This document shows, piece by piece, positions 26,240 through 36,200 of a stretch of 64,000 nucleotides of DNA. The notes beneath the pieces were generated by a model. It was not told where the DNA came from, did not search any database, and saw only the letters and a program-made list of their open reading frames with translations. Where the stretch lies: the NCBI GenBank assembly GCA_009995595.1, contig JAACPE010000004.1, positions 35,540 through 99,539 on the forward strand, given 5' to 3'. Both the position numbers and the translations under genes were made by a program. This stretch comes from Alphaproteobacteria bacterium (GTDB lineage: Bacteria; Pseudomonadota; Alphaproteobacteria; Micavibrionales; Micavibrionaceae). The first letter of the stretch is position 1; each line of letters opens with the position of its first letter.

Positions 26240-28072
26240 TTAGCTTAAGGAAGGCCGAGGGAATAAATCAACCGGTCGGATCTGGAAAGTATCACCAGGT
26301 CTTAAGTCACAAGAGGCATCAGCAGTAACTGTATTTTGTGCTATAGTAAATGCACATGATGTGCTTCTCACAGATGAAGACGGTATCTGGGCTTGCTGAT
26401 CCATAGCAAACCAATTTTGTGTAAATTCACCCGTAGGATTAAGTAACTTAATATCTGGTAGTTTAATTGTATCTCCTATTTCCAAATTACCTGCTTCAGC
26501 GCCATTCATAGCATTATATTGCGCTAAGCTATCGACATAGCCTTGAATTTCTGTGTTAGTCAAACCATCTGTATCGTAATTATGGGTGAATATTCTCCAT
26601 AAGCCATCACCTGGTCGAACTGTGTATTCAACTTCTCCCAAATAATAATTATCTGTATCAAAGGTGCTCCCTAACCCAAAACCCTGGAATTGCCAAACAA
26701 TAGTTTCAGGCATGGTAAATTGTAAATCTGCATCATCTCCAAATGCAATAAAGTTAAAGTCATTTACCACGTCAGGACGAATAGGATTTAGAGGTATTTC
26801 CTGAACTTGCTCAATTAGGGGCAACTCTTCCGGCTCAACAACTAGCTCTTCTTCATTAAGAACAGGACGCGGCATTGGACGAACTTCGCCAAGCGCATTG
26901 GTTTCTGGAGCTTTTACCTCTAGTGAAGGTAGTCTGATAATTTGTGATTCAGCTAAGTTACCTGCATCATGATCAGAGAAGTCGTTTAGCGCTTTTATTT
27001 CTTCAATGCGTAAAGCTATCTCATTGTTTGATGTCAAACCATATTCTGACTTAACAATATTCCACAGAGTATCGCCAGTTTGCACAGAATATTCACTATA
27101 AGCAGGCAGTTCAATCTGCTCAACAACATTGGCACTATCCAAGGGTTCTATATCTTCTGCTAGAGGCGTAATAATTGCCGCCTGCACAGGAATTTCCTCG
27201 ACTAACGGCAAATCATATCCTGCAGCTTGCGCAACAAAAGGGAGATCTCGAATTGCCTGTGTATTTCCTAAATCAGCTGCATGATCGTAAAACTTATACG
27301 CTAAATCAATGTCCACATGAGGGCCGTTAAACAAAGCATGACCGAGGTCTTTATAAGCTTGGCTATTATCAGGATTCTCTTCAATACGATTAAACGCTGC
27401 TTGTGCCTGATCATTTAAAGGCTGAGTTCTTGCCTCTTCCATGAAAATTGCTACCTCTTCTGGCGAAGCTGCGTTTGCCGCACTGATATCCATCGCTCCA
27501 GACATCCCAAGACCAAGGCCAGCGCCAACCCCTAAAAACGAAACTGCTCCGGAGATTCCAATTTGTTGCGCAGAGCCTGTAAATAATTCACTTAATGATT
27601 TTTGGCGCCAGTTTTTTGCTAAAAAAGAAATAGCATCGCTTAAACCAAAAGAAGCTTTTGATCCAATTGCCTTAAACTCATTGGCTGTTTCATAGCTCAA
27701 TAAGGCTGGTTGGCTCACACCGTTATAATAATTTTGAAATCTTTTATACCCAAATTTAGTAAGCTCTAAACCACCACGACCAATCATTGCCGCCGCAGTA
27801 ACACCAAGCACTGTTGGTGCAGCTGTCCCAAATGTTGCAAGTGCCGCAGACTTAAACACCATCGTTGTCCCTGCATTGGCAAGAACTGTAGCAGCAAATT
27901 TTGTCGTACCTTTTCTTTTAATTTCAGCGCCAACGGCAACAGATGCCTGATTTAAAGCGTCAATCGCTTTATCTAACCCAGTCATAATTTGCTGCGCTGA
28001 AGGAAATCTTAATTTTTCTAATAAACTAAGCTTATTTTGTAACGTTGCGGAACCCAGTAAGGAAATAGTCAT
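26240..28072 (-). CDS. LysM-domain protein with two LysM modules and a Sel1/TPR-like segment
   Basis: About 610 residues. N-terminal region has Ala/Gly-rich hydrophobic stretches (possible membrane segments near FKSAALATFGTAAPTVLGVT and AVSFLGVGAGLGLGMSGA). A TPR/Sel1-like piece follows (NSQAYKDLGHALFNGP, AYKFYDHAADLGNTQAIRD). Two LysM-like modules: YSVQTGDTLWNIVKSEYGL and EYTVRPGDGLWRIFTHNYD. Start at 28072 (MTISLLGS) is preferred to the GTG at 28117. LysM binds peptidoglycan or chitin-like glycans; overall role unknown. The 3' neighbour is the transposase remnant. Confidence 0.7.
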   Translation of the reverse strand: MTISLLGSATLQNKLSLLEKLRFPSAQQIMTGLDKAIDALNQASVAVGAEIKRKGTTKFAATVLANAGTTMVFKSAALATFGTAAPTVLGVTAAAMIGRGGLELTKFGYKRFQNYYNGVSQPALLSYETANEFKAIGSKASFGLSDAISFLAKNWRQKSLSELFTGSAQQIGISGAVSFLGVGAGLGLGMSGAMDISAANAASPEEVAIFMEEARTQPLNDQAQAAFNRIEENPDNSQAYKDLGHALFNGPHVDIDLAYKFYDHAADLGNTQAIRDLPFVAQAAGYDLPLVEEIPVQAAIITPLAEDIEPLDSANVVEQIELPAYSEYSVQTGDTLWNIVKSEYGLTSNNEIALRIEEIKALNDFSDHDAGNLAESQIIRLPSLEVKAPETNALGEVRPMPRPVLNEEELVVEPEELPLIEQVQEIPLNPIRPDVVNDFNFIAFGDDADLQFTMPETIVWQFQGFGLGSTFDTDNYYLGEVEYTVRPGDGLWRIFTHNYDTDGLTNTEIQGYVDSLAQYNAMNGAEAGNLEIGDTIKLPDIKLLNPTGEFTQNWFAMDQQAQIPSSSVRSTSCAFTIAQNTVTADASCDLRPGDTFQIRPVDLFPRPSLS

Positions 28073-28168
28073 AATTTTAAAGCCTGTATTAATTATTATG
28101 TGAAAAGGAAGTATCACTTAAAATTTACAGAATCAAGATAAATTTTCATATTAATTTTAATTATTCTA

Positions 28169-28197
28169 TTGACATATGCATTTTACAGAATTATACC
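28169..28197 (+). promoter_or_regulatory. Sigma-70-like promoter of the exported-protein gene
   Basis: TTGACA (28169-28174), a 17-base spacer, TATACC (28192-28197), 40 bases before the ATG at 28237. A close match to a housekeeping promoter. Confidence 0.65.
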
Positions 28198-28236
28198 GTG
28201 TTTGCATAATTTCAAACAAAACAGTTAGGTAATACA

Positions 28237-28905
28237 ATGAAAAATCCTTTTATAAATACTGCTAGTGCCCTAGCGACCGTGATTGCCCTTGCAACCACTG
28301 CCAATGCTCAGCAAGGCAGCACACAAGTCATTACTGACATAGAATCAAGCCCTAAATCGGTTGCAGAGGCAAATGCCGCGGCCGCTGCAGCGGCCCAAGC
28401 TCAAGCTAATAATAATAATCTTGTTGTTGTCTCTCCATATACAGCAGCAACAGCAAACGGCGGGAATGCCCAAGCAAATGGCGGAACTGGTGTTGCAACA
28501 GCTAATGGGCATGTAACAACACGTGTTGCAAATAATACAAGTATTAATCATGAAGCGCAGGCTGCTACGCCAGGAAGCATTATTATTACCCCTACATCAC
28601 AATGTGGTCAGGGTTTTGGTTTTGCTGCTGGTGTGGTTGGTGGATCGTTAAGCGCTTCTGGCTCTAACATTAGTTTTAGATGCGTAGACACGCATGCTGC
28701 TTTAGCCCTTTTCCAAGCATCTACCACAATTGAAGAAAGAGGCGTTGCTTTAGCTACTTTAGCAAATCTAAGCCCCGCTTTCGACGAAGCCATTACTTCA
28801 GTTGCACAAACCTCGTTACGTTGTGAAGCCGAAATGAGACAAACAAGTTCTGTCCTTCTCGCTGCGGGTCAATGTCGACATGCAATGGTTCCTGGTAGAG
28901 ATTAA
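28237..28905 (+). CDS. Exported Cys-containing protein, paralogue of the next gene
   Basis: 222 residues: signal peptide ending TTANAQ, an Ala/Asn-rich low-complexity segment (about 45-75), then a C-terminal domain with four cysteines: SQCGQGFGFAAGVVGG, ISFRCVDTHAALALFQAST, ERGVALATLANLSPAFDEAI and a final C pair. The pattern C-x-G...AG...C...L...EERGVALATLAN-L-P-F is shared with the protein at 28947. No known family recognised. Adjacent to a secreted heme peroxidase, suggesting an extracellular or envelope role. Confidence 0.7.
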   Translation: MKNPFINTASALATVIALATTANAQQGSTQVITDIESSPKSVAEANAAAAAAAQAQANNNNLVVVSPYTAATANGGNAQANGGTGVATANGHVTTRVANNTSINHEAQAATPGSIIITPTSQCGQGFGFAAGVVGGSLSASGSNISFRCVDTHAALALFQASTTIEERGVALATLANLSPAFDEAITSVAQTSLRCEAEMRQTSSVLLAAGQCRHAMVPGRD

Positions 28906-28946
28906 TTACAATATAAGAAAATAATGATGAATAAGGGTGCTACTAA

Positions 28947-29483
28947 ATGAGTAAATCTGGAAATAGTGACAGACTTCGAATTTCTTTTGGAGCTAAAGTA
29001 GCGCCCTTATTACTAATGGGGTTAGGGGCTTGTGCAAACACCACAGGTGGTCTTGCCGTTGATGGAGGATTTAATCCAAACCCAGGAGCAGACGCTGCTA
29101 GATCACAAGCACCACAAGCAGGAGATACCTGCGTAGATGGTGGTGATTTCTCTGTTTTAGCTGGTATTTTTGCTGGCTCATCCAGACGTTATAACGAAGA
29201 TTGTGGTTTTCTTAATGCTTTTAATACAATCTATAATAACCCACAATCAACGGTTGAGGAAAAAGCTGTCGCTTTACGTGCGCTAGCAAATGAGAGACCT
29301 GAGTTTGGAAGACAATTAGAGCAGGTTGTACAGGCCATCCAAGACGGTAGAAACCCTCTTTTTCCTGCATTACCGAATGATGCAGTTATAAATTGTGGAG
29401 TCGGCGAAGAAATTGCAAGAACTGCTGATACACGTACTCATGTTATTACAAGTTGTACTCCTGGACGCACTGGGCCTGTATAG
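28947..29483 (+). CDS. Putative lipoprotein, paralogue of the preceding protein
   Basis: 178 residues. The N-terminus is charged and then hydrophobic, ending LLLMGLGACANTTGG, a lipobox-like sequence that would make it a lipoprotein after residue 28. The rest holds four cysteines: DTCVDGGDFSVLAGIFAGSS, NEDCGFLNAFN, then EEKAVALRALANERPEFGRQ, VINCGVGEE and TSCTPG. The segment EEKAVALRALANERPEFGRQ lines up with the preceding protein's EERGVALATLAN segment. A 41-bp gap suggests co-transcription. Function unknown. Confidence 0.7.
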   Translation: MSKSGNSDRLRISFGAKVAPLLLMGLGACANTTGGLAVDGGFNPNPGADAARSQAPQAGDTCVDGGDFSVLAGIFAGSSRRYNEDCGFLNAFNTIYNNPQSTVEEKAVALRALANERPEFGRQLEQVVQAIQDGRNPLFPALPNDAVINCGVGEEIARTADTRTHVITSCTPGRTGPV

Positions 29484-29532
29484 TCAATGTTTTATGCAAT
29501 ACAATTAAGCCAAATGTAAAAATTGATTTAGC

Positions 29533-29573
29533 CATTTAAAGCATAAGCATTTAAATCATAAGCATTTAAAGGA
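29533..29573 (+). repeat. 15-bp tandem repeat, 2.7 copies
   Basis: Unit catttaaa[g/t]cataag at 29533-29547 and 29548-29562, then a partial third copy. Lies in the leader of the peroxidase gene. Could be a variable spacer or a regulator site; no function assigned. Confidence 0.6.
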
Positions 29574-29627
29574 TCATCATAAAAAGTTATTAGTGAGTAT
29601 TCGCTTTTCCTATTTCAGAGAATAAAA

Positions 29628-31967
29628 ATGTTATTAAATAGACAAAGCCTAGAATACGCATTAGAAAACCTTAATCTTTCTGACGAAATTGTGGAACAGA
29701 TAGAGAGACTTCTCGAAAACATAGAAGTGTCAGAGACAGATATAATAAATTTAATTAACACGCTTCCAAAAGGCGTTTTAGAACAAATACAATTAATATT
29801 ATCCCCCTCAACAGACCAAAATAAAAATCGATTTCATGACACTCAAACTTTATTACTGAATAATAAAGAGCTAAGTGAAACACAAACAGTCAAAAAAAAT
29901 TCATTATCACATGACGATATCAAACTTTTAGCGTCCCCTACAAATATCGAAACTCTTTTAGAGCTTACTATAAAAAATTATACGCTAGAAAGAGATACAG
30001 ATTCGCGAATGATACTAAAAATCATTCAAAACTCACCTATATTCAATAGTGGAAGTAATCAAGATGACTTTAGTTTTGAGTTTAGGGTTCTGGACTCTGC
30101 TGAAAATATTTCAACAATCAAGATGCCTGGTTCTTTTAATACAGAATTTATAACTATTTCTGGATATCAGTATGGGGACGGCATAAGCACACCGAATGAC
30201 ATTGGACGTCCTAATGCACGCCAAATAAGTAACCATTTATTTTCTCAAACAGGAGATGTTTTTAATAAGCAAGAGCTATCAAATTACCTTTGGGTATGGG
30301 GACAGTTTCTAGATCATGATATAAATTTAACTCGAGAAGGTCATAGGGAAGCTTATGATATAATAGTACCCAAAGGGGATATATATTTTGACCCCTATTC
30401 CACAGGTCAAAACACAATTAGATTTCATCGCTCTGGGTATAAACAAGATGATGAAAATGTCGATACTCCTCGTGTACAAATAAATGAAATCACATCCTTT
30501 ATTGACGCTTCTAACATTTATGGATCAACACTAGAATCATCTCAGGCATTAAGAACAGATGGAGGAAAACTGTTAATGGGAGAGCATGATTTTCTACCAA
30601 ATACTATAAGTAGTCGCGGCTTAGAATTTTTATCTGGGGATGTCCGCACTAATGAGAATATTGCCCTCACTTCAATGCATACTATTTTTGCACGCGAGCA
30701 TAATTACTGGGTTAGCAAAATTGGAATGGAAAACCCCGAATATTCAGATGAGTTACTTTACGAGACAGCAAAAGCCATAGTTGAAGCAGAAATGCAGGCT
30801 ATTACCTACAATGAGTTTTTGCCTTTATTAATAGGAAAAGAAGCCTTATCAGAATATAAAGGGCACCAAATTACGGTAAATCCACAAATTACTACAGAAT
30901 TTGCGACTGCGGCATTTAGAGTTGGGCATACAATGCTATCTTCTCATATTATGCGGCTTCAAGAAAGCGGCCAGGAATCTATATATGGCCATCTACAGCT
31001 CCAAGATGCATTCTTTAGGCCTGATCTTATTTTGTCACAAGGTGGAATTGATGAAACTATGCGTGGCCTTGGCGCTTCATACGCACAAGCAATAGATTCA
31101 AATATAATAGATGATGTCAGAAACTTTTTATTTGGGCCCCCTGGCGCAGGAGGATTTGATTTGGTTGCCCTTAACATACAGCGTGGCCGCGATCATGGGA
31201 TACCTGATTACAACACTGTTCGTGAGGCGTATGGCCTCACTCCGCTCAGAAACTTTTATGAACTTACTGATGATATTCAAATTATTTCAGAGCTAAACAC
31301 TCTTTATGGAGATATTAATCGTTTAGATCTATGGGTCGGCGGTTTAATCGAAAAAACAGGTATGGATGCACTTGTTGGGGAAACCTTTTTAACTATTATC
31401 GCTGATCAATTTGCACGTCTAAGGGATGGAGATAAGTTTTGGTATGAAAATCGTTTTCACTCTGATGATATTAATAATATTAAAAACACACTTTTAAGCG
31501 ATATCATCCTGCGCAATACAAGTATTGAGTACCTTCAAAGGGATATATTTACCGCCCACAATCGTATTGGAGGAGATTCAATTGATAATGTGCTAAATGG
31601 GACTAATTCATCGGATCTGATCATTGGATTTGAAGGGAATGATATTATTAATGGTAACGAAGGGGCTGACACTTTATATGGTGGAGATGGGGCTGACACA
31701 TTCGTATTTGACAAAATAGATGGTACTATAGATACAATTCGTGATTTTAATTCAAAAGAAGATAAAATAGATATTAATGGTATAATTGATAATGCCTATG
31801 ATGCGTTAACCAATGCTATTGAAGACTTCCTGCACATGAATCAGCAAGAAAAAGATTTGGTTGTTTCTATTGATCGAGATGGCACTGGCAATCTATTTAA
31901 CTTTGAAAAATTTATGTTAATAGAAAACACATCTGTAAGTGAAGATATCATGATTATTATCTCTTAA
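29628..31967 (+). CDS. Secreted animal-type heme peroxidase with RTX C-terminal tail
   Basis: 779 residues. Residues about 180-640 are an animal heme peroxidase domain: distal His in WGQFLDHDINLT, ASNIYGSTLESSQALR, the Arg/His motif FAREHNYWVSKIG, and the proximal His in FRVGHTMLSSHI. Residues about 650-700 hold RTX nonapeptide repeats (GFEGNDIINGNEGADTLYGG, then DGADTFVFD), ending in a type I secretion region. No N-terminal signal peptide, consistent with type I export. Bacterial relatives with this fusion oxidise halides or phenols outside the cell. No heme or secretion gene is nearby. Confidence 0.88.
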   Translation: MLLNRQSLEYALENLNLSDEIVEQIERLLENIEVSETDIINLINTLPKGVLEQIQLILSPSTDQNKNRFHDTQTLLLNNKELSETQTVKKNSLSHDDIKLLASPTNIETLLELTIKNYTLERDTDSRMILKIIQNSPIFNSGSNQDDFSFEFRVLDSAENISTIKMPGSFNTEFITISGYQYGDGISTPNDIGRPNARQISNHLFSQTGDVFNKQELSNYLWVWGQFLDHDINLTREGHREAYDIIVPKGDIYFDPYSTGQNTIRFHRSGYKQDDENVDTPRVQINEITSFIDASNIYGSTLESSQALRTDGGKLLMGEHDFLPNTISSRGLEFLSGDVRTNENIALTSMHTIFAREHNYWVSKIGMENPEYSDELLYETAKAIVEAEMQAITYNEFLPLLIGKEALSEYKGHQITVNPQITTEFATAAFRVGHTMLSSHIMRLQESGQESIYGHLQLQDAFFRPDLILSQGGIDETMRGLGASYAQAIDSNIIDDVRNFLFGPPGAGGFDLVALNIQRGRDHGIPDYNTVREAYGLTPLRNFYELTDDIQIISELNTLYGDINRLDLWVGGLIEKTGMDALVGETFLTIIADQFARLRDGDKFWYENRFHSDDINNIKNTLLSDIILRNTSIEYLQRDIFTAHNRIGGDSIDNVLNGTNSSDLIIGFEGNDIINGNEGADTLYGGDGADTFVFDKIDGTIDTIRDFNSKEDKIDINGIIDNAYDALTNAIEDFLHMNQQEKDLVVSIDRDGTGNLFNFEKFMLIENTSVSEDIMIIIS

Positions 31968-32051
31968 GGGGTGTGATAACAGACTTACTTGAACTATTTC
32001 CCCAAATAAGTATTAAGATGATTTGTTTTAATGGTTAGGTGCTCGTGTTCT

Positions 32052-32159
32052 ATGAAACACATAGAAAGCAGTTCTATTAACTGCCTCAGTAAAAACCTCT
32101 TTAAAGATCTTGGAATACACCCTGAACTTGTATTAAAACTGAACGGATGGCGGATATAA
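32052..32159 (+). CDS. Very small ORF, DUF1127-like
   Basis: 35 residues, MKHIESSSINCLSKNLFKDL then GIHPELVLKLNGWRI. The LSKNLFKDLGI pattern recalls the DUF1127 (YjiS) motif, but the RNA-binding Arg-rich part is missing. No good ribosome binding site. Could be a remnant or spurious. Confidence 0.25.
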   Translation: MKHIESSSINCLSKNLFKDLGIHPELVLKLNGWRI

Positions 32160-32239
32160 TACATCAATACTAATTAAATTATTTCTAGCCTTTGTTGCCA
32201 AGCTTCAAGTATCATTCCTATTATTCTAAATATTATTCT

Positions 32240-33241
32240 TTATGCTGCAGGATCTCGCGGTTTAGGTGTTACTACTCTCCCTGCCAAGACACCATGTTCT
32301 AATCCACTCTTTACTTTTGAATGGCTATCATCAAAAAAATGAAATCCTCTTGGATATCTATCTTTCATGATGCCCAGCAAAGGACCTTTTGCTTCACCTC
32401 CAACACAATGCACCTCCCCGTCAGGCTCGACGTTATTATAAGCAAGCATTTCAATAGGTCTAAATCCTGCCTTACCTCCACGGGTTGAAACAATATGTGC
32501 CTTAATTTCAGGATTTTTAGCATCAGCAAAAAATCTTTCCCAATATGTTCCTTTTGATAAAGGTATGCGCGCATTTTGTTCTTCATGTGCTCTATAAGCG
32601 TCTAACCCGTGTCTTTCAAAGATTTCTTCGCTTTCCAAGCCAGCCAAAACACCGTCAAAATCATAAACATGTGATGCAATATATTCTTGAGAGACTTTCC
32701 CTTGAAATGATTGTCTTATATCTAGAGACGTTATTGCCCTTGGGCCTGTAAAAAGTGGATGAACTTTATTCTGAGGTTCATACTCTACAAAAGCGTCTGG
32801 GTTGACATGATCATAGACCAACGATGCGAAACCTAAATTAGCCGCTTCTTGTGCGTCACTTTCATTAGTTGTACGAAATTCATCAGGCTTATAATAGGGC
32901 AAATACGGTGTTATGGAACAACCGTTAGTAAATACATATTGAGCAGGAATAATATGATTTGCCAAAAGAGTACGCATAGCCCTTAGTGCTGTTAATGGAC
33001 TATTACGGGACATCAAAATAATTTCATGGCTTCTACTTTGAGCAAGCGCTTTAATATTATCAAAGGCGGGGCCATATTTTAGAGGATCATCAATTCTTCC
33101 GCGCATAAATGAATAATAGCTTCCCCTAGACAACTCACCTGCTTTTTCTCGACGCCATATAGAATCTTCCTCGCTCATGTCAAAGAGGACACTCGTTGTG
33201 ACAGCAATTTTAGTTTTTTGTTCAACAAGGGCTAATGCCAT
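32240..33241 (-). CDS. Cytosolic 5'-nucleotidase I-like protein
   Basis: 333 residues. Matches the cytosolic 5'-nucleotidase-I family (NT5C1-like, HAD superfamily): KIAVTTSVLFDMSEEDSIWR (usual SSRALFDL region), GPAFDNIKALAQ, EIILMSRNSPLTALRAM with the Ser of the HAD loop, CSITPYLPYYKPDEF, and a second acidic block YDFDGVLAGLESEEIF. Expected reaction: (d)NMP to nucleoside plus phosphate. It directly follows the big nuclease fusion gene (12-bp gap, same strand), so products of the nuclease could be its substrate. Start at 33241 chosen from the frame and its N-terminal beta-strand; RBS is a weak GAGGATAACC. Confidence 0.78.
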   Translation of the reverse strand: MALALVEQKTKIAVTTSVLFDMSEEDSIWRREKAGELSRGSYYSFMRGRIDDPLKYGPAFDNIKALAQSRSHEIILMSRNSPLTALRAMRTLLANHIIPAQYVFTNGCSITPYLPYYKPDEFRTTNESDAQEAANLGFASLVYDHVNPDAFVEYEPQNKVHPLFTGPRAITSLDIRQSFQGKVSQEYIASHVYDFDGVLAGLESEEIFERHGLDAYRAHEEQNARIPLSKGTYWERFFADAKNPEIKAHIVSTRGGKAGFRPIEMLAYNNVEPDGEVHCVGGEAKGPLLGIMKDRYPRGFHFFDDSHSKVKSGLEHGVLAGRVVTPKPRDPAA

Positions 33242-33253
33242 AGGTTATCCTCT

Positions 33254-36200
33254 CTAAGCTGCCAAATTAGGAAAATGATTAGGTGAAGATTTTCTCCAAG
33301 GATGAAGGAAATCACGAACAGCTTCGCTTGGATGAAAGTCCTTTGATTTTTGTTCAACATAGCCTTCAATTTCCGCTAGTAGTTTCTTTTTTTCTTTATT
33401 TTCTCCCACGTAATAAGCCATGCGCTCTGGGTCCTTATAAAGTTGGCGTAATGCTTCCTGCGCCCTTCCCAATGTAACAAGGGCATGAAAAGCCTCATAT
33501 TCACCCAAGCTTCGGGTATCTTCTTGATTGACTATTTCGGGATCAATATCATGAGCTATTGCGGTTATCAAAAAACGTTGCCCATCGGATAAACCTTTTT
33601 TTGTTAAAGCAGAATTTAATGCTAATTGAAGACTTTCTAATCTATCAGTTTTCGATAGGGGATTGTCACCTTCGTAATACTCAACAGCAATTTGCCTAAA
33701 CATCTTTAAGGCTCTGCCAATTTTTTGCTTAATTGGATTGAAAATAGACGTCGCTGCCATCACTAAATTACTCGAAACAGCTTGGCTTACAAAAGCCTTT
33801 CCTTGTTCTAATCTAACTGTAATAGGCTTAGTTAAATCGGGTTCATTGTCAGAGAATTTTCCTAAAATAGATTGAGAGTTTACCTCCCAAACAGCATTTA
33901 GTCTCTCTGATAAGTTCGTCCACTCATTTTTTGGACTCATATAATTTAAATGCTCTTTTAATGTTCTGGCTCGTCTATCAATCATTTCTTTTGGATATTT
34001 TTGAGCAGAGTTTTGTTTATAAAAATGTCCTGCAGGTAAAATAATTGGATTACTTTTCAAATCAATGAGTTCAAAAGAATCATCATTTCTATCTAACAAC
34101 CTCTTATGTATTGCCTCTTCATCGAGTGATAAAACTTCTGAAATATCTTTCGTTAGATTTAAAACAACTGCATAACGCCCTGATAACGTGCCAACCCAAG
34201 ACCCTATTTGTATGTTTGGTCTATCCGCTCTGCGGCTCATATAAGAAAATACAGGGTGAGGGCCATCAAAGCCGGTTGACTGCCCCATAATATCGTTTAA
34301 CAATTCTCCTGATCCATAATCGCTGTTGTAAATCATTTGCTCTGTGATATCGGGTGCGACTTCTTGTAATTTCCAAAACAGCTGCATCGCTAAATGTGAA
34401 TCATATAGAGCTGATGCATGCGCTTTGTTTTCATCATATTCAATACCATTATTCTCGCACAATGAGCGTAATGTAAAATCCAAGAAATTACTGTCAGGTT
34501 TTCGTGATACTTTAAATTTAGTTGGGTAAACTGCATAAACAGCTCGCGCCAGAGTTCTTGTATCAATCCCAATCATGCCATCAGAGGCATGCGGCCTCGT
34601 TTTATCCCATAAATTTACCCCCATAGTTTTTCTTATAAATCTATCATCAAATGGTAAATTATGAGCGATAACGATGGTTTTTGATTTCAAATGCGGATTA
34701 CCTGCATAAGCATCTGGATGATGTTGTTTATAATATGTTTTTGTTCTTTGTTTTACTGTAGCAAAACTTTTATGGATGCGATCTGCAAAAGCGTAAGGAG
34801 GTAAATCCCCTTCGCTATAAGGAGATGTATTTGTAACCAATAAAGCTTCGGGACTTTTCACGTGAAAATCTGGAACACGTTGACGCAACTCGGTCTCAAA
34901 TTGTAACTTTCTATCAAAATCCCACATTGCTAAAGAGAACTGATCAATATAGTCAAAATCGGTATCAATACCTGTCGTTTCAGTATCAAAGGCAGCATAT
35001 CCTCCTATACTTTTTACTCTATAAACATTTGTATCTCGGAACCGCTCTACACCAAAAGGGTAAGAACGGCTTAAATAACCATTAGGAGAACTACGATTAA
35101 ATGATTTTGAAAGACGATTTGCTGACATAGCTTCCGCTGCCATAAAATCACTGTCAATTCCTAGTGCTTTTGCGACAGCCCTCTCAAGTCCCTGTATAGC
35201 AATGCCTGTTTCACTATTATTATAGGTTGTGACTGGAATAACTGTCGTTAAAAAATGACGTTTTAACCAAAAAGATTCTTTTTGCGGTAATAATGTTCTG
35301 ACACCAACAATCTGTGCTTCCTCTCGCCGAAACAATCTTGGTGTGCCATCTAATAATGTTTCATATCCTTCTGATAAACCTGGCGCACATGATTTCAAAC
35401 CATTATCATTCGCTATTTTCTGCGCTGCCCGTAAATGCTCAGGTCCACCATGAACAACATAAGCTGTTTTAATACCCGTCAGTGCATATAACTCTCTCAA
35501 GTCTATTGGGCTTGCATGACCTGAACCTGACAGCTTTAAGTCAGTTTCTTTTTCTATAAGTTCAGGCAAAATATAATCAGCACCTACACAAAATTCTGCA
35601 AAAAACTTTGCGGCATTACGACGCGCCACATTATTGCCAACTGGAATTGGGCCTTGTAATGGAACGATAAGATCGTTTTCTCTTAATGTATAGCGATTGT
35701 CGGGCAACCAATCTCTTAAAGCCCTATTTATTGATGAATAATCTTCATCTTGTGTTCCTGTTGGGCAAATCACATATTTATTATCTGGCTCCTCTTCATA
35801 AATACGTGCCGCCTCTTTTGTTTTTCGGTCGATTACTGTAACGCCATGAACGCGTTTAGCCCATTCTTTCAGACCATGGACCTGGTTTAAATCCCGCACT
35901 AAGTCCTCAATTGCTTTTCCATCAGCAACTAAATATTTCTTTCCTGTTTTTCCCATAGCGGCAATCAAGGTTGTTAAACGCGCCGTATTTGATCCAATAA
36001 TAGGGCAAATCATCCTGCGATCAGGATGTTCATTAAACAATCGTACTATAGAGGCTTGTATTTCTCCCTCATAAGGCGTTCGTTCATTTTCACCTCGTAA
36101 GGCTCCTGTTGAGTCAATACTTCCAGCTTTTGCCGTAACCTTAAAAAGCCAAGGCTTATAAGAAGCCTGATAAAGTTCAATGGTCGGATCCAATTTAAAG

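Noticed and set aside
27441..27695. Plus-strand ORF over the LysM gene
   Set aside because: Antisense shadow of the Ala/Gly-rich region of the LysM protein.
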